Positions 1 to 11,228 of a DNA stretch of 64,000 nucleotides are shown here, piece by piece. Every line of letters begins with the position of its first letter. The first letter of the stretch is position 1. This stretch comes from Populus alba (taxonomy: Eukaryota > Streptophyta > Magnoliopsida > Malpighiales > Salicaceae). The stretch covers positions 16,992,519 to 17,056,518 of the forward strand of contig NC_133287.1 in NCBI RefSeq assembly GCF_005239225.2, read 5' to 3'. The notes beneath the pieces were generated by a model. The model did no database searches. It was not told the DNA's origin and saw nothing but the letters and a program-made list of their open reading frames with translations. The position numbers and the translations under genes are program-made.

Positions 1-1134
1 GTTTCAATCCTTGCCAAGTCTGTCTCCACATGGCAATTTTCGGCAGCCGCATCCTCTGATTCCGCTACCAAGCAACATAACACACGCATGGGATTGACAA
101 GCGTAATCATCCCCTCTTCTTCGTCACTATTCCCAGCCCGAATAGCATTCAGCTTCTCCCTCTTTGGGCATTCCCTCGCAAAGTGAGGTCCGTCGCAAAT
201 AAAGCAAGTAAGGTTTGGTTTAGAACCATTACCTGGTGTGTGCGTAAATTTGGCCTTGCCCTTCTCCGCGGCAGTAGCCTTTCCTGCACCCCCACCATAC
301 TTCTTCCCCTTTGGTCTTTCCTCCTTGCTCTTTCCCTTCAACTTGAAGGAGGCTGACTTATAGCTCTCTCTCGTAGGAGCTTTATAGTCCACCAAATTGT
401 CCACGGCCGCAATAGCAGAAGACAGATCCTTCACATTCTGTCGTCGTAGCTCCGCTTGCGCCCAAGGTTGTAATCCGGACATAAAATTGAACAATCTGTC
501 CTCCTCGGAACATATTCTCGATGTTGAGAATTAACGAACTAAAAGACTTCACATAATCACGAACTGACCTGTCTTGTTTGAGTCTTTTCAATTCGTCTCG
601 TGCAATCCACGAAGTGTTGTTTGGGAGGAACTGCTCCTTCAGCTCCTTCTTGAGACGCTCCCATGTCTCAATCTTTGGACGTCCCGCACTTAGATCGTCT
701 TTAGTTCTCGTCCGCCACCAAAGCTTTGCGTCACCCGTGAGATACATCACGGTGAGATCAACTTGTTCCGCTACGCCAATCCTTGCAACACTGAAGTATT
801 GCTCCATGTCCCATAAGAAATTTTCCAGCTCTTTGGAACTTCTTGCCCCACCAAAGCACTTTGGTTCAGGCAACTTAGGTTTAGAGGAACTTACCCCAAG
901 GGGAGTGTTTGTGACTGCCCTCTTTAGAACAGCAATCATCTCTTCGGCAGCAGCCAATCGTTCACTCGATTCTGCCGCAAGCGAGATGTACAAGCTCTCA
1001 GCCCTTTCAGCGCTTTCCATTGCTTCCTTCAAGCGATCCATTATAGTGCGTTCTTCCTCTTCGTCGTCTGGCCCTATCATAGTCTCCAGACGCGTCAACC
1101 GTTCCCGAATGGCTTCCATGGCTTCGGGCTGCAC
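1..1134 (-). pseudogene. Retrotransposon gag polyprotein, frameshifted and partial
   Basis: The ATG at 1134 opens a reading frame with an N-terminal coiled-coil-like, Glu/Arg-rich stretch, then a retrotransposon gag (capsid-like) domain over about residues 90-205; the segment LWWRTRTKDD is typical of plant gypsy Gag. Near position 505 the homologous reading continues in another frame while the original frame runs to a stop at 382, so a one-base indel has broken gag. In the downstream frame a zinc knuckle of the form CX2CX3HX4C is encoded near 165-205, followed by acidic residues. The frame then leaves the window. This copy is probably not translated into full-length Gag. Confidence 0.85.
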
Positions 1135-1151
1135 GTTGTTAAATCAACCGT

Positions 1152-1163
1152 GCTCTGATACCA
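1152..1163 (-). other. Primer-binding site for initiator Met-tRNA
   Basis: On the minus strand the sequence TGGTATCAGAGC follows the LTR end. It is complementary to the 3' end of plant initiator methionine tRNA, the common primer for reverse transcription in plant gypsy and copia elements. It lies between the LTR and the gag start, as expected. Confidence 0.9.
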
Positions 1164-1165
1164 AT

Positions 1166-1883
1166 TGTCACGGGGTTAATTTTTCGCCTCGCAAATAAAC
1201 CCGTGCGGCAGCCTAGTCCCGCTAGACTCAGCCTTGCCTCACCCTTTCACTCGTGTTTTCCTACGACTATGTGTTTCGCACACTCAAGGAGGTTCTCCCA
1301 AGTACCCTTGTCGTAGACAATGAATAAACACAAGCAAGCATAAGCAAACACAAGCAAACACACCAAGCTTTTACAAGAATCCCTCTCAACCTTTATTTAT
1401 CTCATCAACAAAGGAAATACACAAAATTGGTGTGTGCTATGCACAAATTTGCATGCTACACAGCAGGAGGCTTGGCAGCCTATTTATAGCCAAAGATGAG
1501 CTTCCATTCTCACCTAACACCCCCAATTTCGGGGCATAGTGGAGCACTACCTTCCCCCATGATTCCCATTCACATGGCCTAATGGAGTATCATCCCCACC
1601 ATTATCTTTAGTGGGTTGGTGAAGCACTTTCTTCACCAACTTTCGGCCCCTCCACTATGTTCTGCTTGCCCTCATGGCAGTCCCATTTGTCTGCCTTGCT
1701 ATGTCAGCTGCTGACTTAGAAAGTCCATCATCTAAGCCCCACGTCCATGCCAAGTCGCCAGCTCAAAGACTTGCACAGACCCTTGCACGCTGCCTGCCGA
1801 ATTCGATTCTGCCGCAGTCCATCGCTGCCGAATTCCTAGGCAATGTGCCTTCGTTGGCGCGCCCCGCGCCTAGACCTCTAACA
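1166..1883 (-). repeat. 5' long terminal repeat of the gypsy element
   Basis: This is a 718-bp LTR bounded by TG/CA. Its inner edge is 2 bp from the primer-binding site and its outer edge (1883) is followed by a candidate target duplicate, GTAAC. The edge positions come from the terminal dinucleotides and the primer-site spacing. They cannot be confirmed against the second LTR, which is outside the window. Confidence 0.8.
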
Positions 1884-2028
1884 GTAACCATGTTCTTTGG
1901 CTAATTTGTAAAATTTATCCAAACGATGCTTTCCCTTTTCTCTTCTCATTGTGAGTTACGGGTTTGGGGAATTTTGAAGGGAGATTTCGGTTCTGATAAA
2001 TGCTGGTAAGAGAGAAGTGTCACAGAGT

Positions 2029-2048
2029 GGGGAGGGAGGGAGGGAGGG
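2029..2048 (+). other. G-quadruplex-type G-tract motif
   Basis: Five runs of three or four G are separated by single A residues. This is a textbook intramolecular G4 pattern in otherwise ordinary DNA between the LTR and the RER1-like gene. Whether it folds in the cell is unknown. Confidence 0.6.
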
Positions 2049-2427
2049 AAGCAAAAGATGTTGACAGAATTATATATGGATATATTTTAAGCCCACTGGA
2101 TTCAAAGCCATGGCTTAGATTGTTAAGGAATGAGGTTTCATTAGATTGGTCTTGGCCCATTTAACACGCCTATAGATTTAAGTCCTTGATCACTGGATTC
2201 AAGTCTCATTGAAGAAACCAAAATGGAGGCAATCATGCGAATTTATTGATAAAACCAGAACGTCTGCCATTAAAAAAAGCCAAGGCAAAACTGAAGTTTA
2301 CACGTGTAAGTGCAAGTTAAAGCTCATCATGACATGAAGGCATGCCCTTCGAGAAGAAAACGTTTAACGTCTACATGTTGCCACCATCTCGTCCTTGTCT
2401 TAGTGCCCCCATGAACCAACCAAGCTT

Positions 2428-3512
2428 TCAGGCCATGCAGGAAACATTGGTACTTGCAGGTGATTTCTTACCACTGTATTTCTGTCAGACCAAAAGGAAA
2501 CCAAGATTTTATAACTGATGTGCCAGTAATCCTACTACATGATAAGCTGTTCCAGATGCAAGTACTTGAAGCTCACCTGCTTTCTAATGTTGAATAGGGT
2601 ACACTTGTATCTGATCAAGTATCTAATTTCGCACCCCATTGTGACGACAAAAAGAAGAGTCCAGGAACAGAGCAATATAGACCAAACGACAGGAACATCA
2701 AACACTGGAAAGAATGTCATCGCAAAAGCCATGATGAATGCCCTTGTGAAGGAGTACCTAGATACATGACAGCAAAAAACTATTTTCAGGAACAGATATA
2801 TCCATGATGGATCCGCAAAAGCAGCCCTATGGTGCTGGGGAAAGTGTTCGGGTGGTAATTTATCCGATCAAACAAACTACCATAGATCACTAGCTCCCTC
2901 CCTAATTACTTGATTCTTGAAAGCAATCTAGAATCTGTATGAAACTATGAGAACCTCCAACATTCAACATTTTTCCTGCCGACTGACTGAGTAAAATATA
3001 AAACTAAGAGAGAATAGTTTATGATCGAATTATCAAATGCCTACTTGAAATCGTTTATCAGGTTATAGATAACGGTGGAGGGAATTACTCGATAATTAAT
3101 ATCAACAGGATGAAAGTAATAAAAAGACTAAATACCGTAATGGCACATAGATACTTCATTACCAGAATTTGAACTCTGGAAGCCGGCGGATGTGTGGCTT
3201 GAATTCATCGGAACAACTTATCGGAAGCAAAGGACCATCTGCATGTTCATGTTCAGGATCAACCAGAAGTGACAAAAACCCACTTAACAAATTCACTATG
3301 TATACCCCGAGCCCATAAACAATGATGTAAAACCCTCGAACGTAATAAAGTCGTGAGCAATAGACAGCCACTATAACAAGAGTCCCAATCCATCTATAGA
3401 CAGCATGAGGTGTAGCCTTATCCAGATAAAATCTATGCATCATCCATGCATCATGTTCCCATCGAGCAACAGGTGACACCACTGAGGCATTCTCATCCCC
3501 AAATCCTTCCAT
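2428..3512 (-). CDS. RER1: RER1-like protein, copy A (diverged tandem paralogue)
   Basis: Coding exons: 3163-3512 (350 nt), 2577-2757 (181 nt), 2428-2481 (54 nt), all with GT-AG introns, giving 194 residues. RER1 is a four-span Golgi protein that returns escaped ER membrane proteins by COPI vesicles. The family hallmarks are visible: a [12 protein letters not shown] start of the membrane region, the segment around [16 protein letters not shown], and RRLPEFKFW just before the first intron. The ATG at 3512 matches the start of the neighbouring copy; the frame is open upstream but has no earlier ATG. Compared with copy B (5605-6740) many otherwise conserved positions differ: the IKYKYIPF segment is altered, the conserved GG in the tail is SG, and the C-terminal tail ends SCMA. 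The frame is intact, so it is either a neofunctionalised duplicate or one under relaxed constraint. Confidence 0.88.
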
Positions 3513-4700
3513 TAGTTTTGATCTTCGCACCTGCAGATTTTACAGTACAGAACCAATCAAACCAGCAAACAAACAGGTGGAAATGCACAAGATACAACAA
3601 ATACCAACATGTACATCAATGTATGCTTCTAAATAACAAATCCGCATATTCAAAGATAATAAAAAAGGCATAATAAAGCAGAACAGAACATGTCCCTGGA
3701 TATACACGTACCAAGATCGTGGAAATGCTTTAATGACTATATAAACTTGCAAGTGAAAAATATTCTTTCAATTCAAGCTTCCTATTCAATGTAAATGTTT
3801 TAAATTCATGGAAATATCAATTTCAAGAATCAAAATCTTCAGGCATACTCTCCACTTTCCAATCAAATCCACCATATACACCCATTTATTTGAAAACAAG
3901 AAGGCACGAATAGCTATAGAATCACATAAACGCACCAAAATATACAAAAGAAAAGGGCCCTTAAAGATCAATATTTAACCAATGCCCAAGAAACCCAGAT
4001 GACAAATATATGCAACTATGCAAGGAACATAAAAAGAAACCAATAGCCCAAAAATCTTTCACTTCCCACCTTCTAGGGACCGAAATGTAGTTACCAAGCT
4101 CCATTTAAGTAACTAAAATATATATGGTAAAAAAAAAATGAGCACAATATCTCAATCAATCTAGTCAGAGTTTTAGAATCAAGAAACAAAGAAAATCCCC
4201 AAAATGTAAATTCCTAAACAGAAAAAAGGGCGTAGAAGAAGGGAAATCGGTCCAAATTGTCAGGAAAATATGGAGAGTAGAGGTTAACCTCGAATAGACT
4301 TTGTTTTGGCGTTTGTTAAGCAATGCAACAAAAACTTGTTTTCTTATGTGAATCTACTTTCTTTCAAGAATTGTAACACCTGATACTCGCGCAATTATAA
4401 CCACCCCAAAGCGTACGCAAAGATGCGTTGTTAGAATTTTCTATACAGAAAGTGTATAAATTCTATATTCTCTACAGAAAATTCCGTCAATGCATCTTTC
4501 CAAGTCTTGTTTTCGTCTGTTAATATCTTGGATGAATATTTTGATGGGTTTTTAGAGGGTCACCGTCTCTTTGGTGTGAAATTCAGAAGACAGGAAGACG
4601 GAAGTGGCAGGTGAGAGAAGGTACAGAGCCTGGAGCTCTAAGGAGGGTTTTTTGTTTTCTTTCTTTGTCCTTTCGTCATTAAACTGATTTCACTGAATTG
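3513..4700 (-). promoter_or_regulatory. 5' leader with probable intron, and promoter region, of RER1-like copy A
   Basis: An acceptor (CTGCAG) ends at about 3531, 19 bp upstream of the ATG. A possible donor lies at about 4288 (AG|GTTAAC), preceded by an exon end similar to the matching place upstream of copy B. This suggests a roughly 750-bp intron in the 5' untranslated region. No clear TATA box was assigned. Exon limits are inference from splice motifs and the paralogue. Confidence 0.45.
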
Positions 4701-5604
4701 GGCCTGGCCGAGTAGTGATGTACACCAGAGATTTATATGGTGGTGTCCAGACTCCATGGTCTTGGCTTCATTGACAGAGATCTCAAAATGTTGGGCAACT
4801 TCAACCAATGAACATGGGGCTGGCAGAGGTCCCTAATCTCCTTCGCCATGATAAAGGACTCGAGGATGAAGGGGTAGATGGATACAAAGCCGAACCTACA
4901 TCCCGGATAGGCTACAGACGCCTAGGTGCATGCACTGAGCTGATGTAGAAAGAGGCAGCTGGAAAAGGACAAAACATTCAATTCCTTGCATGAAGAAATG
5001 AATTCAACCATAAGCAAAGATTGTTGGATCTTGCAGACCAGTTACGGCAATCAACATAAGGAGAGGATTTACCAACCCATTTTACGTATCAACGCAAGTA
5101 CGGAAGAAATCTCAGTATCACCCAATGCAATTCGCTCCAAATATATCAGTTGGAACACGCGCTTGACCCAGAAAAAAATAAGATAAACCATTCGAATTTA
5201 AAGTTAACTTGAAACAGAGTCGTCCACTACTGTCTGTCTGTCATAACTTCCAGTACTACAGAAGCATACACTAATGGCTACAATGCCACTTTTCATGACT
5301 ACCATAGAGGGAACTAATACAACGGAATCAAGCACTTTACATAGACAACATTCATTCTCAGAAACGTAAATGAATCTTCTTCGTTTGAATATAAACAATA
5401 AAGTTTCACTTCTGCAACATCAGCACTCTGCCATCATAAAATGCCAAGGCACAATTGAACTTTAGGTTTGTAAGTGCATATTAAAGTCCATCGCAACATG
5501 AAGGCATGTCCCTTAAAAAGGAAAAATCAATTGTCATGAATCTTCATGTCTAAATATCTCCTTCCATCTGGTCCTTTTCTAGTTGCCTATCAACCAGCCA
5601 GGCT
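4701..5604. other. Intergenic region between the RER1-like copies
   Basis: About 900 bp lie between the upstream region of copy A and the stop of copy B. 5400-5604 is likely the 3' untranslated region of copy B. I see no supportable gene. 4720-4960 is less AT-rich than its surroundings but has no convincing reading frame. Confidence 0.4.
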
Positions 5605-6740
5605 TTAGTCCCCACGGGAGCCACTGCTACTTGCAGAAGATTTCTTACCACCATACTTCTGTTAAATACCAAAGAAACCAGAATGTTATCTCACATAATA
5701 GCGGTCCTACTATAAGAAAGGAAGTTACAGCAACCACAGTTATTGAAGGTGTGAATAAAAGGTGGTTGTATGGAAGAGAAAAGTAGAGGTGTAAAGCACT
5801 CGGAAACTCACCTGTTTTCCTAAACTGAATGGAATATATTTGTATTTGATCATATGTGCAATTTGGCGCCTCATTGTAAGGACAAAAAGAACAATCCAGT
5901 AACAGAGCAAAATAGGCCAAAAGACAGGAACATCAAACATGGAAAAGAAGGTCATAACAAATGCGATGACGAATGCCTTAGTGAAGGAGTACCTGAATGT
6001 AATGGCAGAAACAGCAGGTTATTGGCATGCATAGATGTATTAAAGATGGATCCTCAAAAGCAGCCCTAAGTAGTTGAGAAAAGGCTTGGGATAGAGAAAC
6101 ATCTGGACTTAACCAAACAAACTACTAAAAATATTTAGGTTTCCAACCACTTAATTCTTAAAAGCAAACAAGAATCTGCAAGAGCTATGAGAACCATCAA
6201 TGTATCTTGCCAGGTGTCCAAGTGAATCACTCATGATTGAAGTCTCAAAAGACTACTGGGAATCATTTATCAGGTTATAAGGAACAATGGAAGCAATTAC
6301 TCAACAGAACAACTGAAATGATAAGCATACCAACAGCATGGGGGTAGTTACAAGATTAAATGCCACAAGTGGCAAAATTGTTTTCATTACCAGAATTTAA
6401 ACTCAGGAAGTCGGCGAATGAAGGGCTTGAATTCATCAGAACCCTTTGTTGGCAGTGAAGGACCGTCTGAAGGATCAATTTCAGGATCAACCAGTGGTGA
6501 CAAAAACCCAATTAGCAAATTCAGTATGTATATTCCAAGCCCATAGGCAATGATGTAAAACCCTTGAACGTAACAAACTCGCAAGCAGTAGATAGCCACT
6601 GCAACAAGAGTGCCAATCCACCTGTAGACCGTATGAGGTGTACTCTTATCAAGATAATACTGATACATCCTCCAAACATCATGTCCCCATTGTGCAACAG
6701 GCGATGCAACCGAGGCACCCTCAGCCCCAACTCCCTCCAT
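5605..6740 (-). CDS. RER1: RER1-like protein, copy B (conserved copy)
   Basis: Coding exons: 6391-6740 (350 nt), 5812-5992 (181 nt), 5605-5658 (54 nt), giving 194 residues, normal for plant RER1. It is a retrieval receptor cycling between cis-Golgi and ER. Family features in order: cytosolic N-terminus; [11 protein letters not shown] at about 31-41; two hydrophobic spans at about 42-85; [20 protein letters not shown] at about 93-112; two further spans around [14 protein letters not shown]; then [12 protein letters not shown] and a Lys/Ser-rich tail with KYGGKK. The ATG at 6740 follows a UTR acceptor by about 20 bp. All splice sites are GT-AG. Sequence and exon lengths match copy A exactly in structure, and short intron stretches are also similar, so the pair arose by tandem duplication of the whole gene. 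Confidence 0.95.
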
Positions 6741-7850
6741 CCAATTTAATCTTCACAATCCTGCTGATTTGATAATACAAAACAAATTAAACCAACAACA
6801 CACACAAACTCGTTAAAAAAGGAAGAAAATGCAACAAATACCACTGCCCCTATCTACATTGTATACTACCATGCTTCATTTCAACTGTAAAAGCATGAAC
6901 TTGCTTCCTTTTGATCAATACCCATTCAATTTCACGAATCATAATCCAGATAAGTAATCGATTTCCAATCACCACAGAAAAAAGAAAAAAAAAATAGCAT
7001 GAATCTCCTCAATTGCTACCAAAATCTCATGAAATGAAGCAATATATAAACTGCAAAACCGATAAATATTTGCCAAACTTATGTTCAAAATTTACTCCAC
7101 ATGCCAAAATGGATGCAAGAAACATAAAAACTATCCAACACTCACAAAACCCCTCACTTTCCCCATTTTTATGAACCCAGAGTGTGTAAAAAATGAAAAT
7201 CTAACAAATTTGAAAGAAGCCCAGATAATAAATGAACAAAAAAATGCAGTTAATAAGCTTCATTTAAGCAACCAAAAAAAAAATAAACAGTACAAGATCT
7301 ATGCAATCAGGAAACAAAGAAATACTCTCAAGAACCCCAAAAAATACAAGAAACAGATCTATAATTAACAGAGCATAAGAATCAAGAACCATAAACTTAC
7401 GAGCTGATTGGATGGTAACAGATATGGGATTAAAGGCAGCAAAGAATCAGAAAGTAAATGTAAAAGAAAACCAAGTAAAAAAAATGAAAAAAAATGTAAG
7501 GGGAAAGAAATAAAAAAAAAAAAAAAATCGATTGTGATAGTAAAGAAAATGAAGAGAAGAGAAGCTGACCTTAAATGGACTTCTGTTTTATGGATGGCCG
7601 AGGACTGTGAGAGACAGCGGAGGAGGAACAAAGGTAATATTTGGAGGCGAAATATGTGCAGATCGATCAGTGAGAGCCAGTGCCTGCTTGCAGGGATAGG
7701 TTTGGTATTTTCCTGGTTTTTTGTCTTTATTTCTGAATTTCCATTAAAAAAAAAAAAAACCAAGAAACGAAGTAAGGGTGCTCGTATTGATTGAGGACAG
7801 TGAAGGGTGTTCGAAAGATAAGAGGTGATGGCAAGGAGAATCTGTGGGGG
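6741..7850 (-). promoter_or_regulatory. 5' leader with probable intron, and promoter region, of RER1-like copy B
   Basis: An acceptor (AGCAG) ends at 6761, 21 bp upstream of the ATG. Two donors are plausible: CTC|GTAAGT at 7400, and AAG|GTCAGC at 7569. The second aligns with the candidate donor of copy A. A-rich tracts fill the intron. Which donor is used needs transcript data. Confidence 0.45.
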
Positions 7851-8189
7851 GACACCCCAGAAGACTCGTCCTTATTTTATTTTATTTTTCAATTTTCTTG
7901 TAATGTGTTTATCAGTCCTTGATCAATTCAGAGAGATTTAGAGCACCTATAAGAATAAAACTGTCCATTAAAAATTATTGAATATTTATGAGATAAGAAA
8001 GGACGGTGCGAACAAAGTATCTAATTGTATTCATGGAAATATTAATAATCTTAGTTTTGGTATGACATATGATGCCTAAAATAAATAATTTAGCCATGTG
8101 TTTTATCTTTTGATTATTTTTTATCTTATTTTTAGATTAATATCAAATGATTAGATCACTTTAAAATTTTAGTGCAGGAACAATTGAAG

Positions 8190-8780
8190 AAGAAGAAAAT
8201 TAGATTAGTCATCCAAGAAACTTGGAGGCTAATAATAGTACTGAAATTAATATCAGTTATAATAGATTAATCGAAGTGAAAGAAAATGATTTATAGGAAG
8301 GCAGATAGATAATAAATTGGTAATTTAAAGTAAGAATGAAAAATGATAGTAATATTATGATAATTTGCATAAATTGATTAGTCATTTAAGAAAAAAAAAA
8401 TAACTAATAATAACAATGAATATTATTATTGGCATAGATTAATTACCAAAAAATTGTAATTAATGATATCAAAAATATTGGTGTCGGCTTAAATTGATTA
8501 GTCATTTGAGAAAGAAAATGATAAATGATAAAAATAAAAATTATTGTTGGCATGGATTAATTATCATGCAAGGATAATTAATGATATCAAATGTATTAAT
8601 GTCAGCATAAATTAGACACTTAAAAAAGAAAATGACCAATGATGATGATGAATATCGTTGTTGACATGAATTAATTATCAAGTAATAGAAATTAATGATG
8701 TCACAAATATTAATATCAGTATAAATTGAGTTGTCCTTTGAGAGATGGAAAAATTAATAATAATAAATATATTTGTCGGT
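8190..8780. repeat. Degenerate AT-rich tandem repeat, period about 115-120 bp
   Basis: About four diverged units share the phrases AAATTGATTAGTCATTTGAG, GGCATGGATTAATTATCA and AATTAATGATATCA. Unit starts are near 8370, 8490, 8605 and 8720, with a weaker one near 8190. It has no coding capacity. Confidence 0.7.
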
Positions 8781-11228
8781 AAGGTAAACCTCCAATTCAA
8801 ATCATAAAAAATATTATAAATATTTTTTATTAATAATCAAAGGATAATAAAAAGGTTTTTTGTTTTGTTGCAATGATAAAGGAGACATTGATATATATAT
8901 ATTAATGCCTATATTACTTAATAAACAAAAAAGATATACAATCATGATATTAAATATCTTCTAAGCCAACCATTGTATCTTATTAATTATATGTTTATAC
9001 ATATGTTTTGTATTGTAAGTTCTTTCCAGACTTGTCTATATTAGTGTGAATTATGCTTGTAGTCTTTTTCTTGCTATAGTTTAGGGAGTTATATAACTCT
9101 TTTTTTAATTATTATTATTGATGTATTAGGATTGAAAACTTATTAACTTAATGATAATTTAAAATGTTGAATTTATGAATAATTTTTAGTTTATCTTTCA
9201 TGGCATGTAATTTAATTAGATGGAATGTGATGCTTTTATATTTCCCTTAATTATATAGTTATAATTTCTATAATTCCATAAGATAATTAGTAATACATTA
9301 TAGATATTTGTAATATATAATAGGTTTATGGAGTAATTGTAAATGAATATGGTTAAATGTGTGGGATGATTATTGATAAGATGTTTATATTGACTGATTT
9401 GTGTGATAAAAAGAATGTTTGATGCAAGTATTGATGATGTGAATAACTTGATAACATTACCAAATAGAGAAAATGTTGCCAAGATTTACAATACACACAC
9501 ACAGACTTTATTAGTTATGAACATATTGAATTTTAAAAATGAGACAAAACTTAAGGATGTTACATTTATAGTTTATATATTTTTATATAGCCATGAACTT
9601 TGATGTAATTTTGCTGAGTGCTAAAATAAAGTGATCAAAATATTTGCTACATGTAGTTTTAAATTATCCTAGAATCATAAATATTCTAAAAGGAGTGGGG
9701 AAATACTATTCCCCTATATATTGTGGACTTAAAGTCATTGGCATTATGGATTCACTATACCCATGAGTTTTTGTATCATTTGTTTTTTAATTTTACCTTT
9801 CAAGGGCCTAATTAGAGGCTAATTTAGCTAAAATTGATCAATAAGAGTGAAATTAAAAGACAAATGACTAAAATAAAACACACTGTTTTTAGAATTTGTT
9901 TTTTTAAATCTTAAACTTAGTCCTAACTCTATACTAATTATAACAATTAGGTCCCTATAATTTTTAAAGTTTTTTTAAAAATCAATTTTAATCAAAAACT
10001 TTTTTTTTCTTTTTTTTTAGTTCTTTGGGTTGAGAGAGGAGAAAGAAAGTTGCTGGATTCCAATGTTAGAGAGAGAAAAATATCATTAGCACTAGTTTCG
10101 ACCAACAAAACGATCAATTTTTATATAAATGATTCCATAAAATTAGATAAGTTCAACTTAGTTTTTTTTACCTTGAAATGCATAAAAAAAAAAAAACACA
10201 TATGAGCTCGAGAAGATTTCTGGTTTTTGGTTGACTTGAGGTTTTGGGGTGGTTTTTAGGTTTTTTAAGCCCATGAATTCATTTAACAAAGTTTCTAGTG
10301 TGTTTTCTAGGTGTTTTTGGTAGAAAATGGGTTGAAAATAGATTTATGGGCCAAAGAACATTTGACCCTGTTTTTTGGTCATCATAGTGACCGAGTTTGA
10401 GCAAAATTAGACGACGTGTCATCTAATTTAATTTGTTTAAAGAAAAATAGGACAGATGACATGTCACCCGTTCTTTTTGCAATAAAAAAAATTAAGGGTC
10501 CAAGCACACGAGCTCTTACTAAATAAGTTAGTGAGTTGGCCTAGCTTGCCAGACCCATCAATGACTAACATTTTCCTTCTCTTTTTTTTCTAATTATTTT
10601 TTATATGTTTTTTTTAAATTAATTTTTATTTATATTTATTAACACCCCTATTCTCTTTTATTTTGTTCATATAGCTTTTTTTAAATGATGATTATTTTTT
10701 AGTTATTTTGTATGCATTTGTTTTTCTGAAATAATTATTCTAATTCATCTATAATATTTTTTTATGTTTTATATAAATAAAAAGTATTTATTTTTGGATA
10801 ATGTTTCTAATATACTTAACCTTATATAATATATTTTTTTTATTAAATTAATTTCACGTATATATGATTTGATTAAATAAAAATTTAATTTTTATAAACA
10901 AAGTTATTTAACACAATTAAATCAAAAACACGTATTGCAAGGTTAGATGACTTGATTTATATATGTTTATTCGATTTTTTTAATTCTCATCTTCATTTAT
11001 TATTAATGATTTTTTTTTCATTTTTTTACACATATTATTCTTAATTTATTTAATTATATGTATGTATAAGTTTTTTTTATTTTATACTTATAATTTTTTT
11101 ATGTATAAATACACGTGAAAAAGCTTATATATACTTTTTTTTATATAGAAAAAAAATTCTGATCATCAGTGAGCACGGGTAAAATAAATAAAAAAATAAG
11201 TGAAAAGCTGAGTCCTAAAACACTCTAA
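8781..11228. other. AT-rich intergenic DNA with a repeat-like block
   Basis: No gene is supported. The stretch at 10010-10520 resembles 15720-16250: both carry a purine-rich GAGAGGAGA start, a short sequence about a girdle of GATGACATGTC- or GATGATATGTTG-type phrases, and end with AAGCACACG. They are probably two old copies of one dispersed element. The short ORFs here are not credible genes. Confidence 0.5.

Larger units (their letters stand above)
1..1883 (-). mobile_element. Ty3/gypsy-type LTR retrotransposon, 5' part (cut by window edge)
   Basis: The element reads right to left. Its 5' LTR lies at 1166-1883, followed by a primer-binding site and a gag reading frame that runs off the window start. 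The LTR begins TGTTAG and ends GTGACA in element orientation, i.e. with the usual TG...CA ends. The bases outside the LTR (1884-1888, GTAAC) would be one target-site duplicate, but the partner lies outside the window. The gag with a CCHC-type zinc knuckle and the Met-tRNA primer site fit plant gypsy elements. The pol genes and 3' LTR are not visible, so autonomy cannot be judged. Confidence 0.9.

Noticed and set aside
578..1198. 206-codon plus-strand ORF
   Set aside because: It is the antisense shadow of the gag frame of the retrotransposon, with no family resemblance of its own.
3159..3530. RER1 copy A start at 3530
   Set aside because: That start would be a GTG at the splice acceptor; the ATG at 3512 matches copy B and the family.
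7365..7794. ORFs of 132 and 128 codons overlapping on both strands
   Set aside because: They lie in the leader/intron region of RER1 copy B and consist of A-tract-derived Lys or Phe runs.
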